Of a stretch of 42,346 nt of DNA, positions 1 through 9,736 are shown piece after piece. A model generated the notes under the pieces. That model saw only the letters and a list, made by a program, of their open reading frames with translations, searched no databases and was not told the DNA's origin. Position 1 is the first letter of the stretch, and each line of letters begins with the position of its first letter. The DNA comes from an uncultured Alphaproteobacteria bacterium (GTDB lineage: Bacteria; Pseudomonadota; Alphaproteobacteria; RF32; CAG-239), in assembly GCA_944393225.1 (NCBI GenBank), contig CALXZK010000012.1, forward strand, positions 1 to 42,346, read 5' to 3'. Made by a program: the position numbers and the translations under genes.

Positions 1-75
1 GATGTTGATTTGGACAGCAAATTGTTCCAATTCCGCAAAGACAAAAAGAATCCGCTTAACTATAAGAAAAGATAA
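1..75 (+). CDS. C-terminal tail of an upstream gene, possibly LolA
   Basis: Frame 1 is open from the first base to a TAA at 73-75 and encodes 24 residues (DVDLDSKLFQFRKDKK, then NPLNYKKR). The stop lies 3 bases before the xth start, so the two genes are probably co-transcribed. In alphaproteobacteria the gene just before xth is often lolA, the periplasmic outer-membrane lipoprotein carrier. The pattern of a short hydrophobic strand (LFQF) followed by a basic tail fits a LolA C-terminus. The identification rests mainly on gene order and is weak; the reading frame itself is clear. Confidence 0.45.
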   Translation, partial: DVDLDSKLFQFRKDKKNPLNYKKR

Positions 76-78
76 AAT

Positions 79-888
79 ATGACGACATTCAAACTCGCCA
101 CATGGAACGCTAACTCCATCCGAATCCGCATGGAGGCGCTGAAAAAATTGGTTGAAACCGAGAATCCGGACATTATTTGCCTGCAAGAGGTGAAAGCCAA
201 AGAAGAAGATTTTCCCTTTGAGGCTATTCGTGCCTTGGGCTATCCTAACATTGCGCTGTATGGCATGGCTGGTTATAACGGGGTGGCGATTTTGAGCAAA
301 GTTCCTTTGCAAAATGTGGTGCGTTGCGATTGGGTGGGCAAAAAAGATGCGCGCCATATCAAAGCATGCGTATTTGATGACATTGAAATCAACGATATTT
401 ATATTCCGGCGGGCGGAGATATTCCAGACCCGATAGAGAATCTTTCCTTTGCGCACAAGTTGACTTTTATGGATGATATATCCGAATACTACGAACAACA
501 CAAAAGTGAGCTCATGAACAAAAAAATGCTGCTTTGCGGTGATTTTAACGTCGCGCCTTATGAGAGTGATGTGTGGAATCACAAACAACTTTTGAAAATC
601 GTATCACACACGCCGATTGAGGTGGAGCGATTGAACCGCCTTAAAGCCTCGCTTGATTTTGTGGACATTGCGCGTGAATTTCACCCCGAGCCGGAGAAGA
701 TTTTTACCTGGTGGAGTTATCGCAACCCCAACTGGCAAACCAATGACAAAGGGCGTCGTTTGGACCATATTTGGGTTTCTCCCAACCTCAAAGACCGCGT
801 GGTCAGCTACAAAATTTTGAAAGATTGGCGCGCCGGCGAGCGTCCGTCTGACCATGTGCCGGTGGTGGTGGAGATTAAGAAAAACTAA
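79..888 (+). CDS. xth: Exodeoxyribonuclease III (AP endonuclease)
   Basis: Mg-dependent 3'-5' exonuclease and apurinic/apyrimidinic endonuclease acting in cytoplasmic base-excision repair. The 269-residue length is normal for the family. Seen in the sequence: N-terminal ATWNANSIR with metal-side Asn10 and Asn12, LQEVK with the metal-binding Glu37, CGDFNVAP with Asp155 and Asn157, RRLDHIW with Asp229, and the terminal SDHVPVV with the catalytic Asp258-His259 pair. All catalytic residues of the endonuclease/exonuclease/phosphatase fold are present. The ATG at 79 follows the upstream stop by 3 bases, so translation is probably coupled to the preceding gene. Confidence 0.95.
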   Translation: MTTFKLATWNANSIRIRMEALKKLVETENPDIICLQEVKAKEEDFPFEAIRALGYPNIALYGMAGYNGVAILSKVPLQNVVRCDWVGKKDARHIKACVFDDIEINDIYIPAGGDIPDPIENLSFAHKLTFMDDISEYYEQHKSELMNKKMLLCGDFNVAPYESDVWNHKQLLKIVSHTPIEVERLNRLKASLDFVDIAREFHPEPEKIFTWWSYRNPNWQTNDKGRRLDHIWVSPNLKDRVVSYKILKDWRAGERPSDHVPVVVEIKKN

Positions 889-896
889 AATACATC

Positions 897-923
897 TTTA
901 CAAAACTTATCAGAACTTATAAT
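897..923 (+). promoter_or_regulatory. Candidate sigma70 promoter of the structured RNA
   Basis: An exact TATAAT lies at 918-923 and a TTTACA (5/6 to the -35 consensus) at 897-902. The spacer is 15 nt, shorter than the ideal 17. Transcription would begin near 930, just before the first hairpin of the RNA candidate. Confidence 0.5.
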
Positions 924-929
924 CTTTTG

Positions 930-1122
930 TTGACGCTCAGAGATGAGCGTTAGGGCTTCAGAAACCCTTGTGAATGTAGTCGTTTAGCATAGCGACTTCA
1001 AATATTTATGCCGACTTCGTCATGGACGGATGTCGGCTAAATAAGGCTATGCCGAATAGGCCGAGCCGTAACATTCAACGGTTTCTGAACATCCGCCCAC
1101 CTTTTTCGGTGGGTTTTGTTTT
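930..1122 (+). ncRNA. Candidate structured small RNA (about 190 nt), family not recognised
   Basis: This intergenic stretch has no convincing ORF but dense base pairing. A hairpin pairs 933-939 with 944-950 around a GAGA loop. A closing stem pairs 957-966 with 1080-1089 (10 bp) and 971-977 with 1071-1077 (7 bp). Inside it are three hairpins: 978-982/993-997, 1010-1015/1032-1037 (extended by 1004-1008/1038-1042) and 1045-1050/1056-1062. The result is a multibranch junction followed directly by an intrinsic terminator. A -10 consensus sits 7-12 nt before the predicted 5' end. It lacks the marks of tmRNA, RNase P RNA or SRP RNA (the last is at 28675), and it is not a simple 6S-like rod. The downstream lipoprotein has its own ribosome-binding site after the terminator, so a leader or riboswitch is also possible. 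Confidence 0.6.
1096..1122 (+). terminator. Intrinsic terminator of the structured RNA
   Basis: CCCACC (1096-1101) and GGTGGG (1108-1113) form a 6-bp stem around TTTTTC, followed by a T-rich run TTTTGTTTT. It ends the RNA candidate about 25 nt before the next start codon. Confidence 0.8.
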
Positions 1123-1146
1123 ATCTATTCAACAAAGGATGTTCTG

Positions 1147-1563
1147 ATGAAAAAACTGTTTTATTTATTTTTCTGCGGCATTTTTACCGCAATACTTGCT
1201 TCTTGCGCCACGGTTATGCGTGAGAACTCACAACCTATTCCAATCAAAGCTAATTTGGAAAAAGTGGATATCAAAATCCTCGACCGGCACGGGCAAACCG
1301 TTTTTGAAGGACAAACTCCGACCACAATCAACCTCAAAACTGCCGCCGGAGGTTATTTCAATCCGCAAAAATATACCGTGATTGCCTCCAAAGACGGTTA
1401 CAAAACTCAAACAACCGTCATTGATTGGCATGTGAGCGGTTGGTATTATGCCGGAAATATCCTCATCGGCGGGTTAACCGGCTATTTGATTATCGACCCT
1501 TTGACCGGTGATATGTATTATTTGGATGAAGAGGTTAATTTGAATTTATATCCTGAAAAATAA
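1147..1563 (+). CDS. Lipoprotein with a PEGA-like domain
   Basis: 138 residues. The N-terminus is a lipoprotein signal peptide ending in a clear lipobox (LASC, Cys19), so the mature protein should be lipid-anchored in the periplasm or outer membrane. Residues about 35-95 resemble a PEGA-type surface domain (DIKILDRHGQTVFEGQTP, then YTVIASKDGYKTQT). A hydrophobic segment follows (YYAGNILIGGLTGYLIIDP) with the phrase DPLTGDMYYL, seen in small PEGA-type lipoproteins of Gram-negative bacteria. The start is set by AAAGGATG a few bases upstream. It stands alone between the RNA terminator and a bidirectional terminator. Domain assignment is by pattern; substrate and partner are unknown. Confidence 0.75.
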   Translation: MKKLFYLFFCGIFTAILASCATVMRENSQPIPIKANLEKVDIKILDRHGQTVFEGQTPTTINLKTAAGGYFNPQKYTVIASKDGYKTQTTVIDWHVSGWYYAGNILIGGLTGYLIIDPLTGDMYYLDEEVNLNLYPEK

Positions 1564-1567
1564 AATT

Positions 1568-1594
1568 AAGGCGGAGAAAACTCCGCCTTTTTTA
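1568..1594. terminator. Bidirectional terminator between the lipoprotein and regulator genes
   Basis: AAGGCGGAG (1568-1576), loop AAAA, CTCCGCCTT (1581-1589), with a T-run to 1593. It separates two convergent genes and overlaps the stop codon of the minus-strand regulator. Confidence 0.9.
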
Positions 1595-2221
1595 TAATAC
1601 CAGCTTATATCCGCCGTCTTCGGTAACAATCAGTTGCGCGGAAGTATCTTCATGTTCCACCTTTTGGCGCAGGCGATAAATATGGGTTTCTATCGTATGG
1701 GTACTGACATCGGGACTATAACCCCATACCTCTTGCAACAAGTCGTTTTTAGAAACAATTTTATCTTTGTTTTTATATAAAAACTTGATGATTGCCACTT
1801 CTTTTTCTGTCAGTTTAATGGTTTCGCCATTGCGTTCATTATAAATTTCTTTTTGCAAAGGACGAAGTTCATAACGATTAAAGCTCAAATATCCAGCTTC
1901 GGAATTATCTACAAAGTTGATGCCAGATTGAATTTGGTTTAATAAAGCATCCAAAGACAACGGTTTGAAAATAACTTGATTCAAAACCGAGCTTTCAACC
2001 GTATCATCACCTTCTTTTTGCAGCAAAATAATCGGCGTATTAGGGTGATGCGCACGCAAAGTTTTTAAATCTTGTGCCCTTTCATCCAAAATTATCATAT
2101 CTATCAGGCTGTTTTCATCATCTTGCGGCAGAACCGTAAAATCGTGCGCATACAAAGTGATTTGCTCGCTTAAATCAGCGGCAAAATCTTCATTATTTGA
2201 TAACAGCAAAATATTAGGCAT
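1592..2221 (-). CDS. OmpR/PhoB-type regulator with a degenerate receiver domain
   Basis: 209-residue DNA-binding regulator. Residues 1-95 follow the receiver fold, and about 105-209 form a complete OmpR-type winged helix (KLTEKEVAIIKFLYKN, STHTIETHIYRLRQKVE, ending in the wing ILVTEDGGYKLVL-like region). The receiver keeps the phosphoacceptor-like Asp46 (IILDER) and the Lys86-Pro87 pair. The acidic pocket, normally Asp-Asp, reads Asn9-Asn10-Glu11, and the usual Thr/Ser switch position reads Leu-Leu. It may therefore act without classical phosphorylation. The start is 9 bases after the porin stop, with the ribosome-binding site TAGGAG overlapping that stop, so the two genes share a transcript. 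No sensor kinase is adjacent. CenR-type regulators sit near xth/lolA in some alphaproteobacteria, so a divergent CenR relative is possible but unproven. Confidence 0.8.
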   Translation of the reverse strand: MPNILLLSNNEDFAADLSEQITLYAHDFTVLPQDDENSLIDMIILDERAQDLKTLRAHHPNTPIILLQKEGDDTVESSVLNQVIFKPLSLDALLNQIQSGINFVDNSEAGYLSFNRYELRPLQKEIYNERNGETIKLTEKEVAIIKFLYKNKDKIVSKNDLLQEVWGYSPDVSTHTIETHIYRLRQKVEHEDTSAQLIVTEDGGYKLVL

Positions 2222-2230
2222 TTACTTCTC

Positions 2231-3346
2231 CTAAAAATTCATACTCAAACCGCTGACGACTGCATAGCCCTTATTATTTTGACTAACTTCGCGATTTTGA
2301 CCGCGGAAATCTACCTTGGCGGCACTCAAATATACATCCAAGTTTTTATTAACCTGATAGCGGTTGGAGAACATCAAAATTCTGTCTTCATTATCGCTCT
2401 CTTTGGCATGAGATTCAAAGTATGACAAAGAGGTTTTATATGGTCCGATTTCATAACCCAAGCCCACGTTCCAAGCATAGCCTTCACGATAACCGTCAAA
2501 GAACTCCGGCATATCGGCATTAGCTGAAATCGGGTTTTTATCATCGGCTTCGGTCATGCGCCAACCGCCACCTAATGTCCAGTTGCCGTACGACAAGCTC
2601 ATGCCGGCGGAATATTCTTGGTCATTATCAATGAAATCGGCATAGCCCAAAGTGGTGGTCAAATTGAAAATATCAAAGTCTAAATAGTTATACAAGCTGA
2701 CAACATAGCCGCCTTTGTCTTCATAGTCTGCCGACTTGCTGACCAAACCGCGGCGGTTGTAGGTTTCCGGAACATAGGTAAAACCTAGCATGGTGCCATA
2801 ATATTCCGGCGTGATATAGCTTATTTTGGGCGCCACACCATCGGTATTGATATAAGTGGTGTTCAAGGTTGCAAAGCGGGCGTTACTGCCTTTTCTTTGC
2901 CAGTTGGGATTGAAGATAAAGTCAACAATGTCGCTGTTTTCTATACCCAAAGGTCCGGCATCGGGTGCGCCGGTATGAAATTGGGCGGCAACGTTCCAGG
3001 TTTGACCTATCATCAAGCGACCATAAGAGCTATCAACAATGCCATAAACTTCTTCACCCCATTTGCCTTGGTTATAGTCTTCCAACTCGTGGTCAACACC
3101 AAGCATTAAGTCAGCATAAATCCCTGCTTCCCAATCTGCACCAAATAAATATTTGGCATAAGCGCTTAGTTTGGCATCACCCATCCCGTTATTATGGCTG
3201 TTTTGTTCAGAATATCTATCCGATGCTTCAGTATAACCATATAAACCGGTGGCACTTCCTTCTACGCCGGTTTCCCATTCTCCGGCAAAAGCGGCTGAAC
3301 TGCATAACAAGGCAGAAATAAAAGCAAGTTTGAACTTTAAAGACAT
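2231..3346 (-). CDS. Outer-membrane porin
   Basis: 371 residues with a signal peptide (MSLKFKLAFISALLCSSAAFA, cleavage expected after residue 21). The mature protein alternates short amphipathic strands and acidic, glycine-rich turns, typical of a general-diffusion trimeric porin of the Gram-negative porin superfamily. The last strand ends in Phe (GLSMNF), the usual signal for the BAM outer-membrane assembly machinery. YGRLMIGQTW matches the conserved strand around the porin constriction loop. It is the first gene of a two-gene unit with the downstream OmpR-type regulator and has a candidate promoter just upstream. The exact porin subfamily and solute preference cannot be read from the sequence. 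Confidence 0.88.
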   Translation of the reverse strand: MSLKFKLAFISALLCSSAAFAGEWETGVEGSATGLYGYTEASDRYSEQNSHNNGMGDAKLSAYAKYLFGADWEAGIYADLMLGVDHELEDYNQGKWGEEVYGIVDSSYGRLMIGQTWNVAAQFHTGAPDAGPLGIENSDIVDFIFNPNWQRKGSNARFATLNTTYINTDGVAPKISYITPEYYGTMLGFTYVPETYNRRGLVSKSADYEDKGGYVVSLYNYLDFDIFNLTTTLGYADFIDNDQEYSAGMSLSYGNWTLGGGWRMTEADDKNPISANADMPEFFDGYREGYAWNVGLGYEIGPYKTSLSYFESHAKESDNEDRILMFSNRYQVNKNLDVYLSAAKVDFRGQNREVSQNNKGYAVVSGLSMNF

Positions 3347-3373
3347 TCTTTTTACCTTAAAAAATTTTTGTTC

Positions 3374-3403
3374 AGTTTAGAACGAAGCGCTTTGACGAGT
3401 CAA
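3374..3403 (-). promoter_or_regulatory. Candidate promoter of the porin-regulator unit
   Basis: On the minus strand, TTGACT (3398-3403) and TAAACT (3374-3379) are separated by 18 nt. The -35 element is part of the inverted repeat TTGACTCGTCAA, a possible operator half-site pair. The -10 matches only 4/6. Confidence 0.45.
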
Positions 3404-3416
3404 TCAAAATCAGGCT

Positions 3417-3914
3417 TTAAGCAAATAATTCTTTGGCTTTTTGCGCCATTCGCTCACCAAAAACTTCAAACATGGCTTTGCTTTTTTCATAATGTCCTTC
3501 AACGGCATCTAAAGCCACCGGTCCTAGGTGAATGAAAGGTTGTCCGTAACTTGCACCGCCGGAATAAACCAACATACCTTTAACCAAAAGATGTCCGATA
3601 ATGGTCATAATGGCAATATCTCCTCCGCCTTGAGCATAATGTGCGGTGGCATAAACTCCGGCTAACTTTCCAGCCAATTTTAAATGACGGCTATCTTCTT
3701 CCAACCATTTTTTGATTTGCCAACAAGTGCTTGCCAAGTATGTCGGGGTGCCAAAGATAACTCCATCACAAGCATTGATATATTCTGCATCCATATCTTC
3801 GGTAATGGAAAAAAGACGCGCCTCTCCGCCCTGTTTTCTTATTCCTTCGGCAATAATTTCACCCATCTCTTTGGTATGACCGGTTTTACTATAATAAACA
3901 ATGGCAAATTTCAT
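3417..3914 (-). CDS. Flavodoxin-like FMN protein (WrbA/NAD(P)H:quinone oxidoreductase-like)
   Basis: 165-residue cytoplasmic redox protein of the flavodoxin fold. The N-terminal FAIVYYSKTGHTKEMGE holds the FMN-phosphate loop (S/T-x-T-G-x-T). GTPTYLASTCWQIKKWLE (about residues 67-84) and YATAHYAQGGGD (about 98-109) match the two flavin-ring loops of WrbA-like and other short-chain flavodoxins. The start was chosen at 3914, preceded by GGAGGAAAGAAA. A longer frame from 3944 would put that ribosome-binding site inside the coding region. It is read in the same direction as the porin 70 bp downstream but probably from its own promoter. Electron partner unknown. Confidence 0.82.
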   Translation of the reverse strand: MKFAIVYYSKTGHTKEMGEIIAEGIRKQGGEARLFSITEDMDAEYINACDGVIFGTPTYLASTCWQIKKWLEEDSRHLKLAGKLAGVYATAHYAQGGGDIAIMTIIGHLLVKGMLVYSGGASYGQPFIHLGPVALDAVEGHYEKSKAMFEVFGERMAQKAKELFA

Positions 3915-4016
3915 TTTCTTTCCTCCGGTAAAATTGATTGACAAATCTGTATTATCTTCCTAATCTTATGCCTCAATCAGCTAAATATATGTTTAATTTT
4001 TATAAAAAATTATTTT

Positions 4017-4571
4017 ATGGAAAAAGAAGAAATTTTTCGCGTTTTTGATGCTTGCCAACCAACAGTCGCTCAGGTGAGAGAATATTTGGAAAAAATTTCC
4101 AGTGATTCTCCGTTTGATTTGATTTTTAGAAAAGATGGTAAAGAATACTTTTCTAAAAAAATTACGCCTAATATGGGAGAGTTAGTCGGAATTGTGGTCG
4201 ATAAAACCATTTTTTATGTTCAGCCTTTGACTTTTGACAACTTGAAAGACCTACCTATGCCGGTGACAACGGAAGTGGTTTTCAATTTTGGCAAGAACAT
4301 TCACGTAAATGCTAAGCCATGGAATGAATATGCCTTGAACGTTTTTGTAGCTAATTATCATGATTTGCTGCGTCTTTCTGATAAGCTTGCTGTTTTTGGA
4401 TATCCCTCTTGCTTTAATCAAGATAAATATCTGCTTGTAAAAAACGATGGTGGGCATTGTGGGCAATATTGGTACACCCATTCAGGAGATGTAGGTTTAG
4501 ATGGAGAAACAAATATTGCTCATTTCTTAGGAAACTATGGTAATATTTATTTTTACGCAAGCATTCAATAA
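4017..4571 (+). CDS. Hypothetical protein, no family recognised
   Basis: 184 residues, soluble, no signal peptide or membrane segment. The composition is ordinary and the frame is complete, ending just before a strong terminator. The N-terminal half (FRVFDACQPTVAQVREYLEK) looks helical; the middle has alternating hydrophobic strands (GIVVDKTIFYVQPLTF, TTEVVFNFGKN). The C-terminal third is rich in Gly, His and Tyr (GGHCGQYWYTHSGDVG). There is no ribosome-binding site before the ATG, only a very AT-rich run, so translation may be weak or the start may be mis-set. Its neighbours give no functional clue. Confidence 0.65.
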   Translation: MEKEEIFRVFDACQPTVAQVREYLEKISSDSPFDLIFRKDGKEYFSKKITPNMGELVGIVVDKTIFYVQPLTFDNLKDLPMPVTTEVVFNFGKNIHVNAKPWNEYALNVFVANYHDLLRLSDKLAVFGYPSCFNQDKYLLVKNDGGHCGQYWYTHSGDVGLDGETNIAHFLGNYGNIYFYASIQ

Positions 4572-4577
4572 CACTAA

Positions 4578-4620
4578 AAACCCCCGAAGTTTTTGTAAAC
4601 TTACGGGGGTTTTGCTTTTT
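4578..4620. terminator. Bidirectional terminator between the 4017 gene and gyrB
   Basis: CCCCCG (4581-4586) pairs with CGGGGG (4604-4609), and AAGTTT (4587-4592) pairs with AAACTT (4597-4602) with one bulged base. A-rich and T-rich flanks let it serve both convergent genes. Confidence 0.9.
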
Positions 4621-4631
4621 ATTTATGCGGA

Positions 4632-7152
<2,521 letters not shown>

Positions 7153-7226
7153 ACAAAAAAGCAAAGATATTAACGCAAAAAGCTTATTTTTTAAGTTTTT
7201 GTGCTTATTTTAGACAAAATTTATTC

Positions 7227-7255
7227 TAGACAGAGAATCTCTTTTGTGATACGAT
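7227..7255 (+). promoter_or_regulatory. Candidate promoter of the metalloprotein gene
   Basis: TAGACA (7227-7232, 5/6), a 17-nt spacer, then TACGAT (7250-7255, 4/6), about 30 nt before the start codon at 7287. Confidence 0.5.
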
Positions 7256-7286
7256 GCTTTTAATGTTTATTTGATAGGAAAAGGCA

Positions 7287-9683
7287 ATGAAAACTTTCTA
7301 TTTTAATTTTGAAAACGGATTGGAGCAAAAATATATTGATTGGGCTAAAGAAGCCGTTCAAGACTTTATCAACCTGTTTCCCGAATATAAAGATAATTTT
7401 GCCACGGATGAAAGAAACATCTCTTATGATAATTTAGGTATTTTGCAAAAGCTGGCCGCGCATAACAAACAAGTTTATGAGGAAAGAAAGAGAACTCAGC
7501 AAAGCACGGAAGATTTTGACGAAACTAGCTTTTGGCAGATGTTTGAAAAACTTCCCGACGGCTCCTATAAAGCCTCTTTTGAAAAACAAATCGCTTTGGC
7601 TACCCGTAACGGCATGATTGATATTCAAAAACTCAGCCAATTACAAGCTGACAGTGCCGGAAATATGTATAGCGCCAGCACACCGATTTTTGTGAACATT
7701 ACCAAACAAAAAGCTCATGGTAACATCCGCGGAATTTCCGGTGAATTGGGCCTTAATGTTTCTGCCGGAACTTGCGCCGCACTCGGTTATAGCGGTGAAG
7801 ATTTAAAAGCTTATTTCAAGGACATTATCATTCATGAGCTTGGACATACCTTCAATGCCACACATGAAAAACGCCGAAATGCCGTCAATAACCTCGGTTG
7901 GCACTGCACCGATAAAAACTGCCTGATGTATGAATATGCTTACACCAATGAGAGTTTTAACCGCCGTAAAAAACTTAAAGAACCGTTCTGCGCCGATTGT
8001 ATGACCTCAATGCGCGATTATATGCAAAATAAATTATTTTTTACCAAAAACAAAGAAAATCAAACCTTATACGTTCACCAAGGGCAAGATAAGCCTAATA
8101 CGGCAGAAAACATACAAAATGCCGTTGTTGATAAAGATTTCAAAAAAGTTTTGCGCGAGATTTTTCAACCCTCTGCCGAAAAACAAAAGGCTGAATATAA
8201 GGAAGACATTAAAGCGCCCGAATATAGAGCCGAGATTAAACATACCAACGGCAGTGTTGATAAAATCGTAGCAACCGGCGCCAATAATGTTTCTCTTTCT
8301 GCCAAAGATAAAGACGGCAACGCAAAAATGCCTAATATGCAACGTTTTCGCGATATTGTGGCTCTGGCTCAAAAGCAAGGCTCGGTCATTGAATTTGGCG
8401 ATATTAAAACCCCCGACTTCAAAGCGCGCTTGATGCTTGCTTGCATGGAAGCAAAACCTGCGATGAAAATGGTTGGCGCACCTGAGCTTAATGATGCGTT
8501 TTTGCAAACTATTCAAGACGAAAAGCTCAAAGGTGCTTTGCAGATTATGAAAAACAAACTGCAAACACAAGAACAAAGCAAACCTCAACAAAACACGCAA
8601 ACACAAGCGCCGGCTCCGACGCCGCAAAACGAATATGAAAAGAGCCGTGAAACACGCCGCAAAAGTTTGGAAAGCAAAGAAAAACTCGGCAAAATTTCTA
8701 AAATGGAAAAAGCCGAGTTGAACTATATTCGCGCCGATATTTTGAAGGAAACAGAATTAGAAAAGGCAAAAGCAAAATATAATTCCGAAGACCCTCGTTT
8801 TGAAGAACATAAACAAAAAAGCGGCTTAAAAATTGAAAACTATTACTATTCATCTAAAACCAGAACGTCTGATGCTGATTGGAAACTCCATCTGGATGTG
8901 GTACCAAACCGCAATCATCCAACCACCAAAGCGATTTCAGAAATGCTTGAAAAGCTTGATATTGAACATAAGATTGCAAAAGGCGGAGAAAATGGTAAAG
9001 GTATGACGATTTATGTGGGTAATTATGCTGATACCTTGCGTTTGTCTAAAGAAATTAACGCACGTTTTGGCAAGGATATTGAACCATCGCCAAGTTATGT
9101 TGACCAAAACTTAAGTGAACATTACTTTAACCCTAAGGTTAGCGGGCGTTTTTGGATGCAAAACATATTTAAAACTCAATATCCGAGAAGTTCTGCTTTT
9201 GGTATTTGCCCCGCAACCGGAACTAAAAATAACGAAATGGAAGCAATTGAAGCTGAATACAGAGTTTTTGATTTAGGACAAAAAAACGGAATTATTCCGG
9301 CAGAAGACAAAATTTCTGACAGTAGTTATGATTTAACATTTTTCTATCACGGAGATTTCCATAAATCTTATGTCTTTCATAATCTTGAGGCTTATTGTTC
9401 TCATAAGCTTTATGAAAAAGAGTTGGGTGAATTTTATTGCGGTAAAGATACCGACAAGTTTGAAAAAGACTTTTTTGGTGATATAATCCCTGAAAAAGGA
9501 ACTCCGGAAAGAGCCAACTGGGACAAAGCAGCTCAAGGATATGTTTCATTTATTGAAAACACACATCCAAACCTCATCCAAAGAATGAAACAAGAAGCTC
9601 AAAAATATCACCCTATTGATTTTTCAAAATTACCGCCGATGCCGCAAAACACACAAGTTCGCGGTGGCGGGCGCTCAGCCTAG
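7287..9683 (+). CDS. Large archaemetzincin-like zinc metalloprotein with an extra C-terminal domain
   Basis: 798 residues, no signal peptide. HELGHTFNATH at 183-193 is a metzincin-type zinc site (His183, Glu184, His187, His193), with Asn in place of the usual Gly. It is followed by Cys207-x4-Cys212-x-Met214 and Cys235-x2-Cys238, closely resembling the second, structural zinc site and Met-turn of archaemetzincins. Spacing differs: about 13 extra residues before the first Cys and 20 rather than 17 after Met. A polar Gln/Pro linker (about 425-455) leads to a charged helical stretch. A C-terminal domain (about 530-780) contains GKGMTIYVGNYADTLRLS and no motif I can name. Start: AGGAAAAGG before ATG 7287. 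It stands alone with its own promoter and terminator between gyrB and polA and is probably accessory. Archaemetzincins are normally a few hundred residues, so this is a fusion. Substrate unknown; a secreted effector role is only a guess. Confidence 0.7.
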   Translation: MKTFYFNFENGLEQKYIDWAKEAVQDFINLFPEYKDNFATDERNISYDNLGILQKLAAHNKQVYEERKRTQQSTEDFDETSFWQMFEKLPDGSYKASFEKQIALATRNGMIDIQKLSQLQADSAGNMYSASTPIFVNITKQKAHGNIRGISGELGLNVSAGTCAALGYSGEDLKAYFKDIIIHELGHTFNATHEKRRNAVNNLGWHCTDKNCLMYEYAYTNESFNRRKKLKEPFCADCMTSMRDYMQNKLFFTKNKENQTLYVHQGQDKPNTAENIQNAVVDKDFKKVLREIFQPSAEKQKAEYKEDIKAPEYRAEIKHTNGSVDKIVATGANNVSLSAKDKDGNAKMPNMQRFRDIVALAQKQGSVIEFGDIKTPDFKARLMLACMEAKPAMKMVGAPELNDAFLQTIQDEKLKGALQIMKNKLQTQEQSKPQQNTQTQAPAPTPQNEYEKSRETRRKSLESKEKLGKISKMEKAELNYIRADILKETELEKAKAKYNSEDPRFEEHKQKSGLKIENYYYSSKTRTSDADWKLHLDVVPNRNHPTTKAISEMLEKLDIEHKIAKGGENGKGMTIYVGNYADTLRLSKEINARFGKDIEPSPSYVDQNLSEHYFNPKVSGRFWMQNIFKTQYPRSSAFGICPATGTKNNEMEAIEAEYRVFDLGQKNGIIPAEDKISDSSYDLTFFYHGDFHKSYVFHNLEAYCSHKLYEKELGEFYCGKDTDKFEKDFFGDIIPEKGTPERANWDKAAQGYVSFIENTHPNLIQRMKQEAQKYHPIDFSKLPPMPQNTQVRGGGRSA

Positions 9684-9697
9684 TTTAATAGACTAAC

Positions 9698-9733
9698 AAA
9701 AAAAACGCAGAGACAAAATTCTGCGTTTTTTTA
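9698..9733. terminator. Bidirectional terminator between the metalloprotein gene and polA
   Basis: ACGCAG (9705-9710) pairs with CTGCGT (9721-9726), flanked by an A-run and a T-run, so it can end both convergent transcripts. Confidence 0.88.
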
Positions 9734-9736
9734 TTT

